Shown: positions 1 to 10,833 of the stretch, in pieces
Position numbering within the stretch: the stretch's first letter is position 1
Layout of the letters: each line of letters opens with the position of its first letter
Assembly (NCBI GenBank): GCA_012845835.1
Contig: JABAKD010000020.1
Span: 11,045,488-11,109,487, forward strand
Direction of reading: 5' to 3'
Length of the DNA: 64,000 bases
DNA from: Undaria pinnatifida
Lineage: Eukaryota > Sar > Phaeophyceae > Laminariales > Alariaceae
Position numbers and translations under genes: made by a program
Notes under the pieces: model-generated
Database searches by the model: none
Told to the model about the DNA's origin: nothing
What the model saw: only the letters and a program-made list of their open reading frames with translations

Positions 1-58
1 CTGCATATTTCCCCCATCTACGCCCAAACACCAGGTTGTCTAGCAACCCTACACTTTG
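1..58. repeat. Direct repeat, left copy
   Basis: This segment recurs at 6862-6919 with a few substitutions; the shared core reads CCCAAACACCAGGTTGTCTA. The pair brackets a 6.8-kb interval containing the minus-strand retrotransposon relic, so it could be a remnant of terminal repeats. Only about 58 bp are shared and the left copy is cut by the window edge. Confidence 0.6.
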
Positions 59-697
59 GTCCCCGATTCACAACATATTTGATAGCATCAATGTCTCTTC
101 GCGTGAAGCGGTAAAAACGCGGGGGGGGGGGGGTGTACATACCCCCGCCGCCGGCACCCTGCATCCCGTGTTGAAATAATTCGGTTATGTGGAGGATGAT
201 GTGCTATGCCTTTAATAACATGTCCCAGATGCTGATCAGAGGGGAAGAGATGGAGTGGGCGAGTAGGCGCCAGTATGCGAAGCCTACGTGCTCGGCTCCA
301 TGCACAACGGGGTACTCTTCCGAAGTCCCGAAATTCCGTAATACTAATACCAGAAAGTTCCTAGGGCTGTTCTCAGCATTCCACAAGGACCCAAAGGAAT
401 ATTCCACGTATCATTCCCATACTACAATATCCTCCCCCCCCCCTTTTTCTTAAACCCTAACCTCACTCCGTATTTCGATTAAACCCACACCGTGTAGCGA
501 AATCAATAATACACACATAGCCGAACTATGAAGAGTAACGGTATCATAAGTGCATTATGATACCGCTACAACCCATAGTTGTCAAGGCTGGTTACTGCAT
601 GTCTATCTTCAGGGATAAATATGCATTTAACCATACTTGACAAAAGCCGCGAGGGGGAACGTTGAAATTCCCAAACGTCCCTCGCAACTTCGTTTTA

Positions 698-968
698 GGC
701 CCCCCGAAGCAGTTTTCTCGGCGTACAAAAATACGTTTTGCAGATATATACAATAAAACTTCGTCTTAGGCCCCCCGAAGCAGTTTTCTCGGCGTACAAA
801 AATACGCTTTGCAGATATATACAATAAAACTTCGTCTTAGGCCCCCCGAAGCAGTTTTCTCGGCGTACAAAAATACGTTTTGCAGATATATACAATAAAA
901 CTTCGTCTTAGGCCCCCCGAAGCAGCTTTTTCGGCGTACAAAAATACGTTGTGCAGATATATACAACA
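698..968. repeat. 71-bp tandem repeat, about four units
   Basis: Units begin at 698, 769, 840 and 911, an exact 71-bp period. Each holds GGCCCCCCGAAGCAG and a run ending GCAGATATATACAA. Divergence between units is only a few bases, so expansion is recent. The array ends at a C-rich tract. Nearby open frames are by-products of the repeat. Confidence 0.92.
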
Positions 969-1025
969 GCCCCCCCCCCCCTTCCCCCTTTTCCCCCCTC
1001 CCCCCCCCCCCCCCCCCCCCCCCCC
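969..1025. repeat. Poly-C / C-rich tract
   Basis: A C-rich stretch ends in 28 uninterrupted C. It directly abuts the 71-bp array and can form G-quadruplex or i-motif structures. Length is likely unreliable in an assembly. Confidence 0.9.
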
Positions 1026-1046
1026 AACCACTGTACACGAATATAT

Positions 1047-1420
1047 ATTCGAAAACACGATTCTGATACAACACGATAATGAAGTCTAGAACATCAAACA
1101 AAAAGTACGTGTGGAAAAAACCACGTGGTTGCAAAACAAACAAGACAAAATAATATGTATTTGAAAACACCACCCTGATACAATACGATAACGAAACCTA
1201 GAACATCAACCAAAACGTACACGTGTAGCAAAAACTACGTGGTTACAAAATAACATGTATTCGAAAATACCGCTCCGAAACAACACGATAACAAAGTCTA
1301 GAAAATAAACCAAAACATATACGTGTAGCATCAAAAACGCGGAAAGCACCACTTTGAAACAATACGATAACCAAGTCTAGAATATCAACCAAAACATACG
1401 TGAAACAAAAACCACGCGGA
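1047..1420. repeat. Degenerate tandem repeat of about 80-110 bp
   Basis: About four imperfect units share GAAAACAC, then ACGATAA, GTCTAGAA, CATCAACCAAAAC and ACGTGT motifs. Units start near 1049, 1160, 1259 and 1341. No coding signal is seen. Confidence 0.7.
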
Positions 1421-2189
1421 CACACGACACACTAGAACCATATATACGTCCGCATACGAACACCAGTCAAAAGGTGGAACCCATATACCCTGGGTTCCAA
1501 ATTGAGGTCCCTACGAGTCTGAAACATCACATAGTCCACATAAAGTCTTTACACAAACCTAAAAATGCGTCACAACTGCTCGTTGCCAAATGACAGGTTC
1601 ATCAAGAACGCAAGAACAAACAGAACGAAAGGCAGGGTAATCGAAGCAGCGCAAATCATTATAGCATTTGCCCACCACATCACCTCCTTTGAAATTGGTT
1701 TTAGGCATCAGCGAACTGGGTCCAACGTATGCCCGTAGTGTCTTAGGTGGAGTGAGGAGCGGTAGTAAAAATCAAGTGCGCTGCTCGATAACCTGTTCCT
1801 GACCGTCGGTATACTAAACAATCTTCGGGCCGCGTCTTCTCTGTGTCAGGTGTGTGAGGAATTTCTTTGGCATTTTTCAAGCAAGCGGGTGCGTTGGCAT
1901 ATACTACCTGGCTTGATGTAAAGGAAAGGAACACCACTGAGCGATCATCTACTACATGTTAGGGCATGTTTTCATGAACACCACTAACAAGAACACCAGA
2001 CATGGACGCGACATCTACAGGACTGCAACATCTTCGACGACAGTGGGGAGAAAACAGGACGTATAAGTGTACACTATATATAGTCTATAATAATGTGCAA
2101 AGTAAGTACAGACAGGGATGTTAACACTGTGGTAAACCACACGACCAACCTATTACGCAGGGTATTTCGTGCCTCCATCCGCTTACATG

Positions 2190-2825
2190 ATTGCCTGACA
2201 ACCTCTACCATTCCAAACGCAGTGGAATGTGCCTAACAAAGTAAAGTCACCCTCGCGTTCAATAGTGGTGACATCGCATGTCCACGTGAGACAACCTTTA
2301 CGAAACGCAGTAGCATATGCCTGACGAAGTGAAGCCACCCTCACCTTCAATAGTAGTGACATCGCATATATATGACGTTGCATGCCCACCTCAACTGCTG
2401 TATTTGTAAGATGTATCTCTGTCTTAGAATTGGCGACCTCAGAGCCCCACAGCGGCACGGTAAAAATCATGGACGTGAAATCGTACATTTGAGACAATAA
2501 TAAGTTGAAAAGGAAGCACAGGCAGACGTGATACACTGCCGACCCATCGCATACCCTCCTGAGACGACCTCTACGAAACACAGTACCATTTACCTCACGA
2601 AGTAAAATCACCCTCGCGATCAATAGTGATGACATCGCATATATATGACATCACATACCCACCTCGCCTGATATATTCGTAGGACGTATCTCTGACTTAA
2701 AATTGACGACCGCAGAGCCCCACATCGACAACGTAAAATCATAGGCGTGAAATCGTACATTTATTTGAGACAAGAATAATTTGGAAAAGGAAGCACAGGC
2801 AGATGTGTTAAAATTGCGGTAAACA
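2190..2825. repeat. Tandem duplication, about 283-bp period
   Basis: Two imperfect units (for example GAGACAACCT at 2288 and GAGACGACCT at 2571) each contain GACATCGCATATATATGAC, GTATCTCTG and GAAATCGTACATTT. A shorter internal period of about 91 bp is visible at the left end. The minus-strand frame at 2183-2635 does not resemble a known family and is treated as incidental. Confidence 0.75.
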
Positions 2826-3880
2826 ACCTTACTAACCCATTACGTGAGAGAGCGGTGGTGGGCACTGGTAGAAGGGTCCACCATCGATTGGGGGTCGGAG
2901 CATGGACGAAAAAGGAGGATATGCCCAAAGCGAACGCGAGTGAAGGAGAAAGGAACCACGAGCCATCAGCGATGGCTTTAGGCCCGCACCAAACCCTTGT
3001 TGATTTCGCTTACTGCTGATGTTTTGCGTGTTGGCTTGTTTCATGTTGATTTGAGAATTGCGAACCACCCCCCAAGATTGAGATTGATTTGAGAGTGAAA
3101 GATTGCTGAAGCCATCTGTAGAAGACGTACTGCAGGACTAACATGTCTGATTCCGTGTTGTGGATGTCTGGCGGAGCGCCCGGGCAAGGCACAATGATTT
3201 GGAGTTGAGTTTTATACGTGAAAGTGAAATGCTGAAAGAATGCACACACAGCAGTAGTAGTACATGTTGTATCATATCATATCGTCGGTACAGCAGAGTG
3301 CACCAGTACGAAAATTGCGTGAATCAATTACTGGCAAAAGTTAGGGTAGGGTTGAGGTACGGTCTCGCGTGTATGCCGAGCAATGCTAAAAATACAAGCA
3401 CGCCCCTTGAAGACTATGCATGATGAGCAGTACAGGAGTGATCAACCTGTGTTGCTAGTAGTGCCCTTTGAGCTGGGACTTTGCTTGGTTCATGGTGCTG
3501 CTGACTTCCCGCTGAGCATGATGCTGCATGATGTGCCTACTGGCAACTTGCAGGTTGTCGGTATATTGAACCATCGTCGAAATGCCGACAATTGTGTACC
3601 TGGTACGTTATTTGCTGTATTATTTTGCATGTTTGGTCATATTTGCTTGCAAAGCATTTTTGTACTTGCATCGGCATTCTAAGAGTAGTTTTGTCCCGTT
3701 AAGGTATTTTTGGACTACAGTAATGGGTTATGAGTCCTGGACGGCTGTCCGTCAAGGGGCAATAGTGCCGTCAACTGATGTACCCGGTATGTCCTTGACG
3801 TGTCACGTTCCCAATATGTAGTGTAGAAACAGCATGCAGTACTAGAGGAAATCCCGTGCTGTCCGCACGTCTGTTGGCAG
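2826..3880. other. No gene seen
   Basis: Only short overlapping frames without recognisable domains occur here. Nothing further could be supported. Confidence 0.5.
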
Positions 3881-4309
3881 TTATCGATACAAGAGGATGC
3901 GAGTGAGTACGAATATCCTTAGCCCCCGAATGTCTTCCGCTTGTTCCAACGGAAATACCAATGCTCTACCTCGTACGAAACCCGCGATCATCTCCCCCCT
4001 CACCTCCTCCTCGTATGTTTTTGCGCTCGAGTGATTTCTGTACGCAATTTCCCGTTCTAGATCGCCTCCCGGCCCAACGTCCACTGGAACCCCACTCTTG
4101 CAATATGCTCCAACCCCTACTCTTGCAATAATATGCTCCAACCGCGCAATGTTCGGGAACCCATGTCTCATGCCGAAAAAGTCATGTATCCTATCTCCAT
4201 CCATGTGTGGCACCAGGAGATCACCCCCCAAGAATCTCACTACCTCCCTCACTTCGCCTATGTATCGAGTCAAAACCTCCCCGGCTATCTGAGTCACCGT
4301 TGTTGCCAA
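3881..4309 (-). pseudogene. Retrotransposon fragment, region just before a reverse transcriptase
   Basis: The 142-residue minus-strand frame starts at 4309 and reads like coding sequence. Its second half carries the pattern seen just upstream of the reverse transcriptase in some algal and oomycete retroelements: a region around LEREIAYRNH, an EEEVRGEMIAGFVRGRALVF stretch, then LEQAEDIRGLRI, where the family usually continues into the RT fingers. Here the frame turns into unrelated sequence and stops, so the RT core is missing. The gag-like region lies upstream on the same strand (4310-6650). The assignment is from remembered family patterns, not a search; a host gene fragment is the alternative. 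Confidence 0.42.
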
Positions 4310-6650
4310 TAGCCTTCATCTGTTCTCCCGAGCCTTCCTTTGCTTTTGACAGCCTATTCAAGACCGCTCGCCACCGCAACTTCCCCTCCTTTTCAACCTC
4401 TGTAGGCGTACCTGCTGGTCCTAGCTACACTGATCTTCGTACCGGCCTGACGGTTCCTCCCGTCTCTCATCCTTCATGCGCCGAGCGTCCCGTCTTCTCC
4501 CCTCCTATCTCGGTTCCTTCCTTTTTTCCAACTTCGTCGACGCCCCCCCCCTCTCCCCTTCGCCTCGCCGCCCCTCGGTTTGGCTCCGCGGGGTTTGGCT
4601 CCGTGGACCCGCACAGCCCGTACCCCTATTTCTTCTTGACTGGCTCCTCCTTCCCTTCCCTTTCCCCGCCATCCCGCTTCCGCCCTGCAGCTGCTCGCTC
4701 CTCCCCCTCGCTCCTACCATGGGTGTACTTACACTGCGGACCGTTACGCTCGAACCACCCGCACCTCCCGTACTGTTTAAACTCCTCACACTCCCCTGCT
4801 CCTCTTTGCTCCCGCCCCCTGCAACCCCCCCCCCTCCCCCCTTTTCCCCCATCCTGCTCCTATCCTCTCGTCCGCTCTACCTCCGGGTCCCCCGGCGTTA
4901 AACTCCCTCCCTTACCCCCCCCCATCCCCTTGCTGTCGTTCACGCATGCCCAGTGTGTCGGTGCTGCCTCCGGCAACCTTCTGGTACTCCCAAATTCTGG
5001 CTTAGGTATCGGCGGCGCGCCGAACGGGCCCGGGTACGTCGCCGCGTCCCGCTTCATCGTGAATGCCATCTCTAGTATGTCCTCCTCTCACTTCCTCAGA
5101 TCCACGTTAAACTGCCTTACAAAAGAGCTCTGAAAACCTTAGTCCCTCGCTATCGTCCAATGCATCGCATGAAACTTTCTTGTCTCCTTTACCACCAGCT
5201 GTAGATAATTCCCCAACGTCCCTGATCGTTCTCTCGCCCCTCTACCAACCGGTGTTGTTTTGTCTCCTATATAAGTTGCCACAAACATGACTACCTCAAA
5301 CAGCGCTTCCACCTCGTCTGGTATTGACACCTCATCCCCTCCCACCCCCCTGACTGCTCTGCACTCGCATAGTCTAGCAGATCCACCCCTGAAAATGACG
5401 CCAAATGCTCCGCTCTATATCTTTCCATCTTGATTTCGTTTCCGCACATTGTCGAAATAGATTTCCCGTTCGTGTACGGCGAAATGTTGTTGTCCGTCCT
5501 GAGCGATGCCCATACTGTGGTGGGGTGGTCATTCTTCTTCCAATTTGATTCTCCCGCCCACCCTCTCGTGCCCCCCCCTATCATACCCTGTGATCCTCCA
5601 CACCACCCCCCACTCATACCTGACCCTTCCCAGTGTGGCCCTCGTTCCGGCCCTCGATCCCCTCTCCCCTTCCCACTAGTCCCGCTTCTGTCCCTCGAGT
5701 TATCGTTCCCCCAACCATCCCCCCATCCTGCTGCAGCCCGCCCCTTCTGCTGCCTCGACCCTCCGTTACCTAGCCAACTGTCACTCCCCTACCCCCCTCC
5801 CCCCCCTGCTGCACCTCCTCGCTTTTGTTGCCCCGCCCCCCCGTTACGCAACCACCCTTTTTGTATGCCATATCTTCCTCCACCCCCACCTCCTGTCGCT
5901 GCACCTCGTACAAACACCCACTCTCCGTCTCCCGTCGTCGGGAATATCTGCGGACCCCCCCCCCCCGACCCCCCCCCCCCCGGCTAGTTGTATCCTCCTC
6001 GTTGGTACTCGAACCTTTGTTCCTGCCCCGTACTTTTCCTGTTCCCCTCCCATCCTGCACCACTGCTGTTCGTCGGGCACCCCCGCATGCCTCCACCCCT
6101 GTTTCCCCCCTCCCTCTCCCTTTGGTATACCTCACTACTGTTGAATGGTGGCCTTGCCTGCCTGCCTCCTCTGCAGCTTAAGTCTGGTACAAAACTCCTG
6201 TCCCCTCCCCCACTACTGTACGAACTCCTTTGAGGTTGCACGGAGTGGTGCTGTCACGACTCGCGCTGCTGTTGCTGCGCCCTCTGCTGCCGATATCCCT
6301 GCTGTAAGAATTGTTGCATACGTGGTTGGTAGGAACGTGACGGCTTCCTAACCTGAGGTGATTCACGCGGTCGTGTATTCGGTCTCTCATGCCACGACCC
6401 ATAACCGCCCCCTGGCCAAAACTGCCGCTGCGACGACCTGCTGCGTTTCTCCTCCTCCTCGAAGGGCGCTCGCCTACTTTCCCTCCTCCCCCCTTCCTTA
6501 CTCTCACCAGGTCCTCTGCTGTGCTCCCCATCTCCCCTTTTTCTGGAGCCCTTCTCCGTGACGTCCTTCTCCCGTGTTGTGCTGCCGTTTGCCGTCGCTT
6601 CAACCCTCCCCACCTCCTCCACCTCTTCTTCTTACTCCTCGTCAAGGATA
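4310..6650 (-). pseudogene. Low-complexity gag-like region of the same retroelement relic
   Basis: The plus strand is strongly C/T-rich, so the minus strand would encode Gly, Arg, Glu and Gln-rich protein. Minus-strand segments with coding-like composition are at 6254-6622 (basic, ending in a Gln/Arg-rich stretch), 5984-6241 (same frame after one stop), 5291-5617, 5139-5345 and 4860-5069. They fall in two frames broken by stops, as expected for a decayed gag region upstream of 3881-4309. The proline-rich plus-strand frames here mirror the base bias. No zinc knuckle is seen. Confidence 0.35.
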
Positions 6651-6861
6651 GCTACTCCCTTTATCGCTGGCCTTGCCGCTTGATTCCGTCATGAAATTTG
6701 AACCGGACGCTCACCCTCTGCTGCCTACTCTTCGTTGTTGCCTGTTTCTGCTGTAGTCTACCCGCTCCTTCTCGTCGCCGTACCTCCGTCCACAAAAACA
6801 GCGTCCACATTTTACTGCATATTTGAAAAACAAATTCTAAACATACTTTAAAAACAAATTT

Positions 6862-6919
6862 CATATATTTCTCCCATCTATGCCCAAACACCAGGTTGTC
6901 TAACAACCCTACACCTTGA
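6862..6919. repeat. Direct repeat, right copy
   Basis: This is the partner of 1-58, sharing CCCAAACACCAGGTTGTCTA. It lies just upstream, on the minus strand, of the gag-like region. Confidence 0.6.
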
Positions 6920-7556
6920 GCGAACAAACCCATCTGCGCATGTTTTCAAAGCTTGAGCTATGGAAGATAGCTCGCATAGTCTAATTTATTCCGCTGAAAG
7001 CACAGCGAAAGTGGAGGGGGGGGAGGGGGGTACCACAGCAGTAGTACGCGCAAGTACGATGGTACGGCTGTCGCTGGGAAACTCGTGGAGCAGGATATTT
7101 GAAACTATCGTCAACTTAATCGACCCTCTCCCTTCCTGCTTTGACCCGTCGCTGGCTAGGCTGGTGCTCTCCCTCGTTGCGGCCCGTTCGTTGCTGGTGG
7201 TGGCGTAGCCGGTTGTCCATATCCATGGAGCACGCTGCTTTGTTCACGTCGCATATGCATTTTATACACCAGCAGAGGGAGGATGCTGGAGGCCAGTGGA
7301 GGCACAGCTGTTGTTGTACTAGTATCATACTCGCGCAGTCTAATAACACAAGCAGTGTGCGGTATTCGTTTTACGGCAGAACAGCACTACAGTCGAAGAA
7401 CAGCACGCTCGTAGATACAGTCGTCCCCACTTTAAAGACACTCTTCTTAAGTCAACTCCCCGCTTCAAGGACACAAAATACCAAAAGCATGGTGCCCCGC
7501 AAATGTGAAAAATTACGGGGGGGTCCATTTTTCAACCATGCGGGCCCCCCAAAAAA

Positions 7557-8221
7557 TTGCTGCAGCACACCTGTAGACTGCACCGAAAGCGGTCTGCTGC
7601 TGCTGTTGCGAGTGGGTGTGAAAATATTCCTCCTATCTGCTGGCGGTTCGTCTGCTGCGGGCTTGAAGCCAAGGAGGCGGCTGCCTTGGACGACATGCGC
7701 GATATGGTCAAGAAGATGCCCATGCCCGAGAGCGCCAAGGACTTGGACGCTAGGTCCATGCCGCGAATGTTGACGGACAACTTGTTGGTCGAGAGCGCCT
7801 CAGGCCTCACTGAAGACGAAGTGCGGAGCGCAGTGAACACGTGGCTTAGGGTAAAGGACGATGAAGAGGTCTTGAGGGCAGCAGTAGAACTCTAGATGGA
7901 AGAGGTACGGAGAATATTTCAAACGTTCACGTCGAAGACGACGTGTCCAGTGAAGAGGAAGGCGATGACGGTAGGCAGGAGTCGTCCATGAAATCGACGA
8001 TTTCAAAGGCCGAGGTCCGCTCTCGTCTCGAGGATGCCCGCTCCTATTATTTTATAAAAAATATTATATTGTACGCGAACGGAAGAGACGGCGAGTACAG
8101 CGAAACGGCGTACCTTCTTTCCAAGACTGTGCATTCGTTCACTCATGAAACTCAAGTCAAGCGAAGAGCGAAGGAGGGGGGCGAGGTGCAGGTGACCCTT
8201 CGGGATATGTTAGCGGCGTAG
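7557..8221 (+). pseudogene. C-terminal end of a pogo/Tigger-like transposase, frameshifted
   Basis: Two plus-strand frames join into one plausible C-terminus. The first ends in an acidic helical stretch (LVESASGLTEDEVRSAVNTW, then DDEEVLRAAVEL and a stop at 7893). Reading on in the next frame gives an acidic linker (VEDDVSSEEEGDD), a helical segment around SRLEDARSYYF and a terminal VQVTLRDMLAA stop at 8221. An acidic linker followed by a helix and a V-x-x-x-L-x-D-hydrophobic tail is typical of CENP-B/pogo/Tigger transposases. The DDE core and N-terminal HTH are absent and a frameshift lies near 7890, so this is a relic. The family call rests on tail architecture only. Confidence 0.42.
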
Positions 8222-9130
8222 TGTTTTTTTTCAGGACAACTGCACTTAGACTTTCGATGCCCGCGTTCGTTGTTTGTTTGTTTTTTATCCTCCGGCGGAC
8301 GGGGAAAAATAAAGCTTTAGCTCACCACACTTGTTGATGTTTTTTTGTTTGTCTTGGGTGAAGTCTTGTTTAGCTAAACTTAGCATAATTTGTTTTGTGT
8401 TTGCCTCGTTTTTACCTTTGGGAAGGAGCGGTGTCTTCTTTCACGGTGTACTTTCCCGAGTTTTACGTCTGTCTGGTGTTGTCTGCGTTACCGACATTCA
8501 ACTAAATAGTGTCGTCCCAAGTGTCGGTGGTTTTGTTTGGTCTCCATGTGGCAGGTAGCCTGTGCCTGTATCGTGTCAGAGTTCCAAAAACGGATGTGAT
8601 GTTCACCGTGAGGACAACGCTTCAACAATAATAAAAGCCTACAACAACACCAGCGCACTACGGTACACATTACACTATCTATGTAGGTCGTGCTGCACCC
8701 CTTCCCGCTTTTCGGTGGGAGAGGGAAATTCAAACGATGGTATGCACGTATTGGAGTACAGCAGCAGTATTTGTTGCTTGCCTTAGTGATTTGACCACTG
8801 ACCACGCATTCCTTTCGAGACGGAGCACCGTTCCTACTCCTAGTAGACACCTCCAACATTTGGGCGCTCATCACGCTTTTTCCACATATTACATTAAATT
8901 GTTTGCATATTTCATCCCCTTCCTATTTCGCGGTCTGTGGCCACCATTTATTTCCTAGGATAGCGATCGTTTTCTCGCTACACTAATCTACCAATCACCT
9001 CCATGTCACATACGTCTATTTTCCTCATGTCCTCCTCTAACACATCCCGTTCCTCCAGTGGCGACGGGGGGGGGGGACTCCTGTGACCACTTCCTGTACA
9101 CAAGATCATTGAACGTAAGAAATCCTGCAA
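8222..9130. other. No gene seen
   Basis: Non-coding sequence follows the transposase relic. An AATAAAG motif at 8309 could be a polyadenylation signal for that relic. Nothing else is recognisable. Confidence 0.4.
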
Positions 9131-9131
9131 G

Positions 9132-9270
9132 TTGAGCTGGAAATTAAAAGGCTAAAAGTAATTACCAGACCTCATACAACTGCCATATAGAGATTGAGAG
9201 CTGCAAATTAAAAGGCTAAAAGTGATGACCAGACCTCATACCACTGCCGTATAGGGAGATTGTAAAGCTG
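9132..9270. repeat. Tandem duplication, about 70 bp x 2
   Basis: Both units contain AATTAAAAGGCTAAAAGT and CCAGACCTCATAC. It lies immediately downstream of the stop codon of the MFS gene, so probably in its 3' flank. Confidence 0.8.
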
Positions 9271-9355
9271 AAACAACTTTTTCTGTATTTTACATCAGCC
9301 CTTTTTGGGCCACAGCTAATTTACACACTCAAGCGCCGGGCGCGTCGCCCGCTCT

Positions 9356-9733
9356 CTATCGGCACGCCACTCCCCCCCCCCTCGCGATTCCGTCCCTCCT
9401 AGAGGGGGCCCTATCATCGTGAACCAGCGGAAAAGGCGAATAAGCGACACCCCTATTCTCGATGGGGACTGTCATCGACTCTAAGGTAAAGGAGCGTCGC
9501 CCGAGCAAGATAATAACGACCATGAGAATCGCTGCTAACACGAATACAACGTGGTAGTCTACAACTCCGCCCCTGGCGTCAGTGGATTCGAGCGACCACG
9601 CCAGCAGGCTGGAGAAAGTGGCAGGACCGATGACTCTACCTAGGCTCCCGGACATGGAAAATATCCCGCCAAATTTGCCGCGCATGTTCACCGGCACGGC
9701 ATTGGCGGATGCGAGAGTCGCCGCGATCTCAGC
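9356..9733 (-). CDS. MFS transporter, last exon (TM11-TM12 and C-terminus)
   Basis: This is the final exon of a minus-strand MFS transporter whose exons span 25,521 to 9,356. A splice acceptor (CACCGAACAG) gives a phase-0 start; the exon encodes AEIAATLASANAVP, then NMRGKFGGIFSMSGSLGRVI, a TM11-like segment and a strongly hydrophobic TM12 (VVFVLAAILMVVIILL), then a polar tail to the stop at 9356. The N-A-V-P then R-G-K-x-x-G-I pattern before TM11 matches the plant ZIFL / tetracycline-resistance-like branch of MFS (proton-coupled antiporters of the DHA1 type). Substrate cannot be told from sequence. The 25-residue arginine-rich tail is unusual but open. Confidence 0.75.
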   Translation of the reverse strand, partial: AEIAATLASANAVPVNMRGKFGGIFSMSGSLGRVIGPATFSSLLAWSLESTDARGGVVDYHVVFVLAAILMVVIILLGRRSFTLESMTVPIENRGVAYSPFPLVHDDRAPSRRDGIARGGGVACR

Positions 9734-10366
9734 CTGTTCGGTGGACAAGTGTATGCGGTGCAGCGCGCGGAGATCGGATATTTGGCGTGGTGTTTTTGAC
9801 CTGGCGGTAGACTAAAAACGAAATATGACCACGACGTATGATATATAGGGCCGAGGATTGGTCGTGGCACGTCCCAGGCAGTTCCAATATCTACGTAGGC
9901 TACATAGGGCCAAGGATTGATGGCGGCACTTGACAGCAAGTGTATATAGCGTACAGAAACACGCTGGCACGGGCAGGCTATAACAGACCAAAATCCACCA
10001 GGCACAAAAAAAATGGGTGCCACTAACAAGAACGTGCAGGGTATAGCGTAGCGTTGATTATGTAGTATGCACTACGACGTACTCAGATTTGATCAACGCC
10101 ACGACCGCACGTCCACCTATTGAATTGCACGGTGCATGGTATATATAGTACACGACAGACCCTATCATAAGAAGAGCATCGCAATAAACTCGCTCCAAAA
10201 CTATTGGGAAAAGAGTGATTATACAGATGTCAGTGCAGGACACAACCTTTCTCAAGCAATAAAACTAGCCTAATATAAAAAGTATATCGGTCTTTTATCA
10301 TCGGGCCAGTACTGTATACCAACAACTGAATACCGTTTTGGGTCCAAGAAACTCTGTAGAACGCAC

Positions 10367-10588
10367 CACAGACGAGAAGCTGTGAAGCAAAACCACGAAG
10401 GCCACCCCAACCACATAGGAGTTGCGCTCGCTCCAGCTGGTGTGTTGGATGTCAGGCGTGACGAGGTACAACACTACCGCGATCGCGCCTGACAATCGTA
10501 CCAGTCGGACGATGCCCAAAGTTCTACAAAGGGCCGGGTACAGCGCAAACTGAAACAACAGCATGCCCACCCCCGCCCAGCCAAGAAC
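10367..10588 (-). CDS. MFS transporter, exon for TM8-TM9
   Basis: A 222-bp phase-0 exon lies between an acceptor (CATGGCGCAG) and a donor (GTGCGT). It encodes VLGWAGVGMLLFQFALYPAL, a cytoplasmic turn (CRTLGIVRLVRLSG) and two further hydrophobic stretches ending at SFSSV. The V-L-x-x-x-G-x-G-x-L-x-F-Q-x-x-x-Y-P pattern is diagnostic for the ZIFL-like MFS group and aligns with its TM8. The next exon (9733) also starts in phase 0, so splicing restores a continuous reading frame. Residues linking TM7 to this exon are not accounted for; one small exon between 10.6 and 14.9 kb is probably unrecognised. Confidence 0.78.
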
Positions 10589-10610
10589 CTGCGCCATGCA
10601 CGACATGGTG

Positions 10611-10830
10611 GAGTGTTTAGAGAAACAACGCAAGGGATCAGAGCATGGTGCGCCAAAGCTTACACATCAACACAACGCGGAACCTGTGTCATATACATTA
10701 TAAAAGAAACAGCGCAGGGGATCAGAGCAGACTGCGCCGCGTGGATATACGTCAGTGTAAATGCAGCGTGGGTATGGTGGACGTTTAATGAAACTAGCAA
10801 GGGATCACAGTAGATTGCGCTGCATACATA
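10611..10830. repeat. Tandem repeat of about 88 bp, 2.5 units
   Basis: Units share GAAACAACGCAAGGGATCAG, AGCAGACTGCGCC-like and CATATAC motifs. It lies in the intron just upstream of the TM8 exon acceptor. Confidence 0.7.
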
Positions 10831-10833
10831 TAC

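Noticed and set aside
4207-5133. 308-codon proline/serine-rich plus-strand frame
   Set aside because: It mirrors the C/T bias opposite a better coding-like minus-strand retroelement region.
10058-10255. Minus-strand hydrophobic frame between two MFS exons as an extra exon
   Set aside because: The exons at 10,588-10,367 and 9,733-9,356 join in phase 0 with full family continuity, leaving no room for another segment there.
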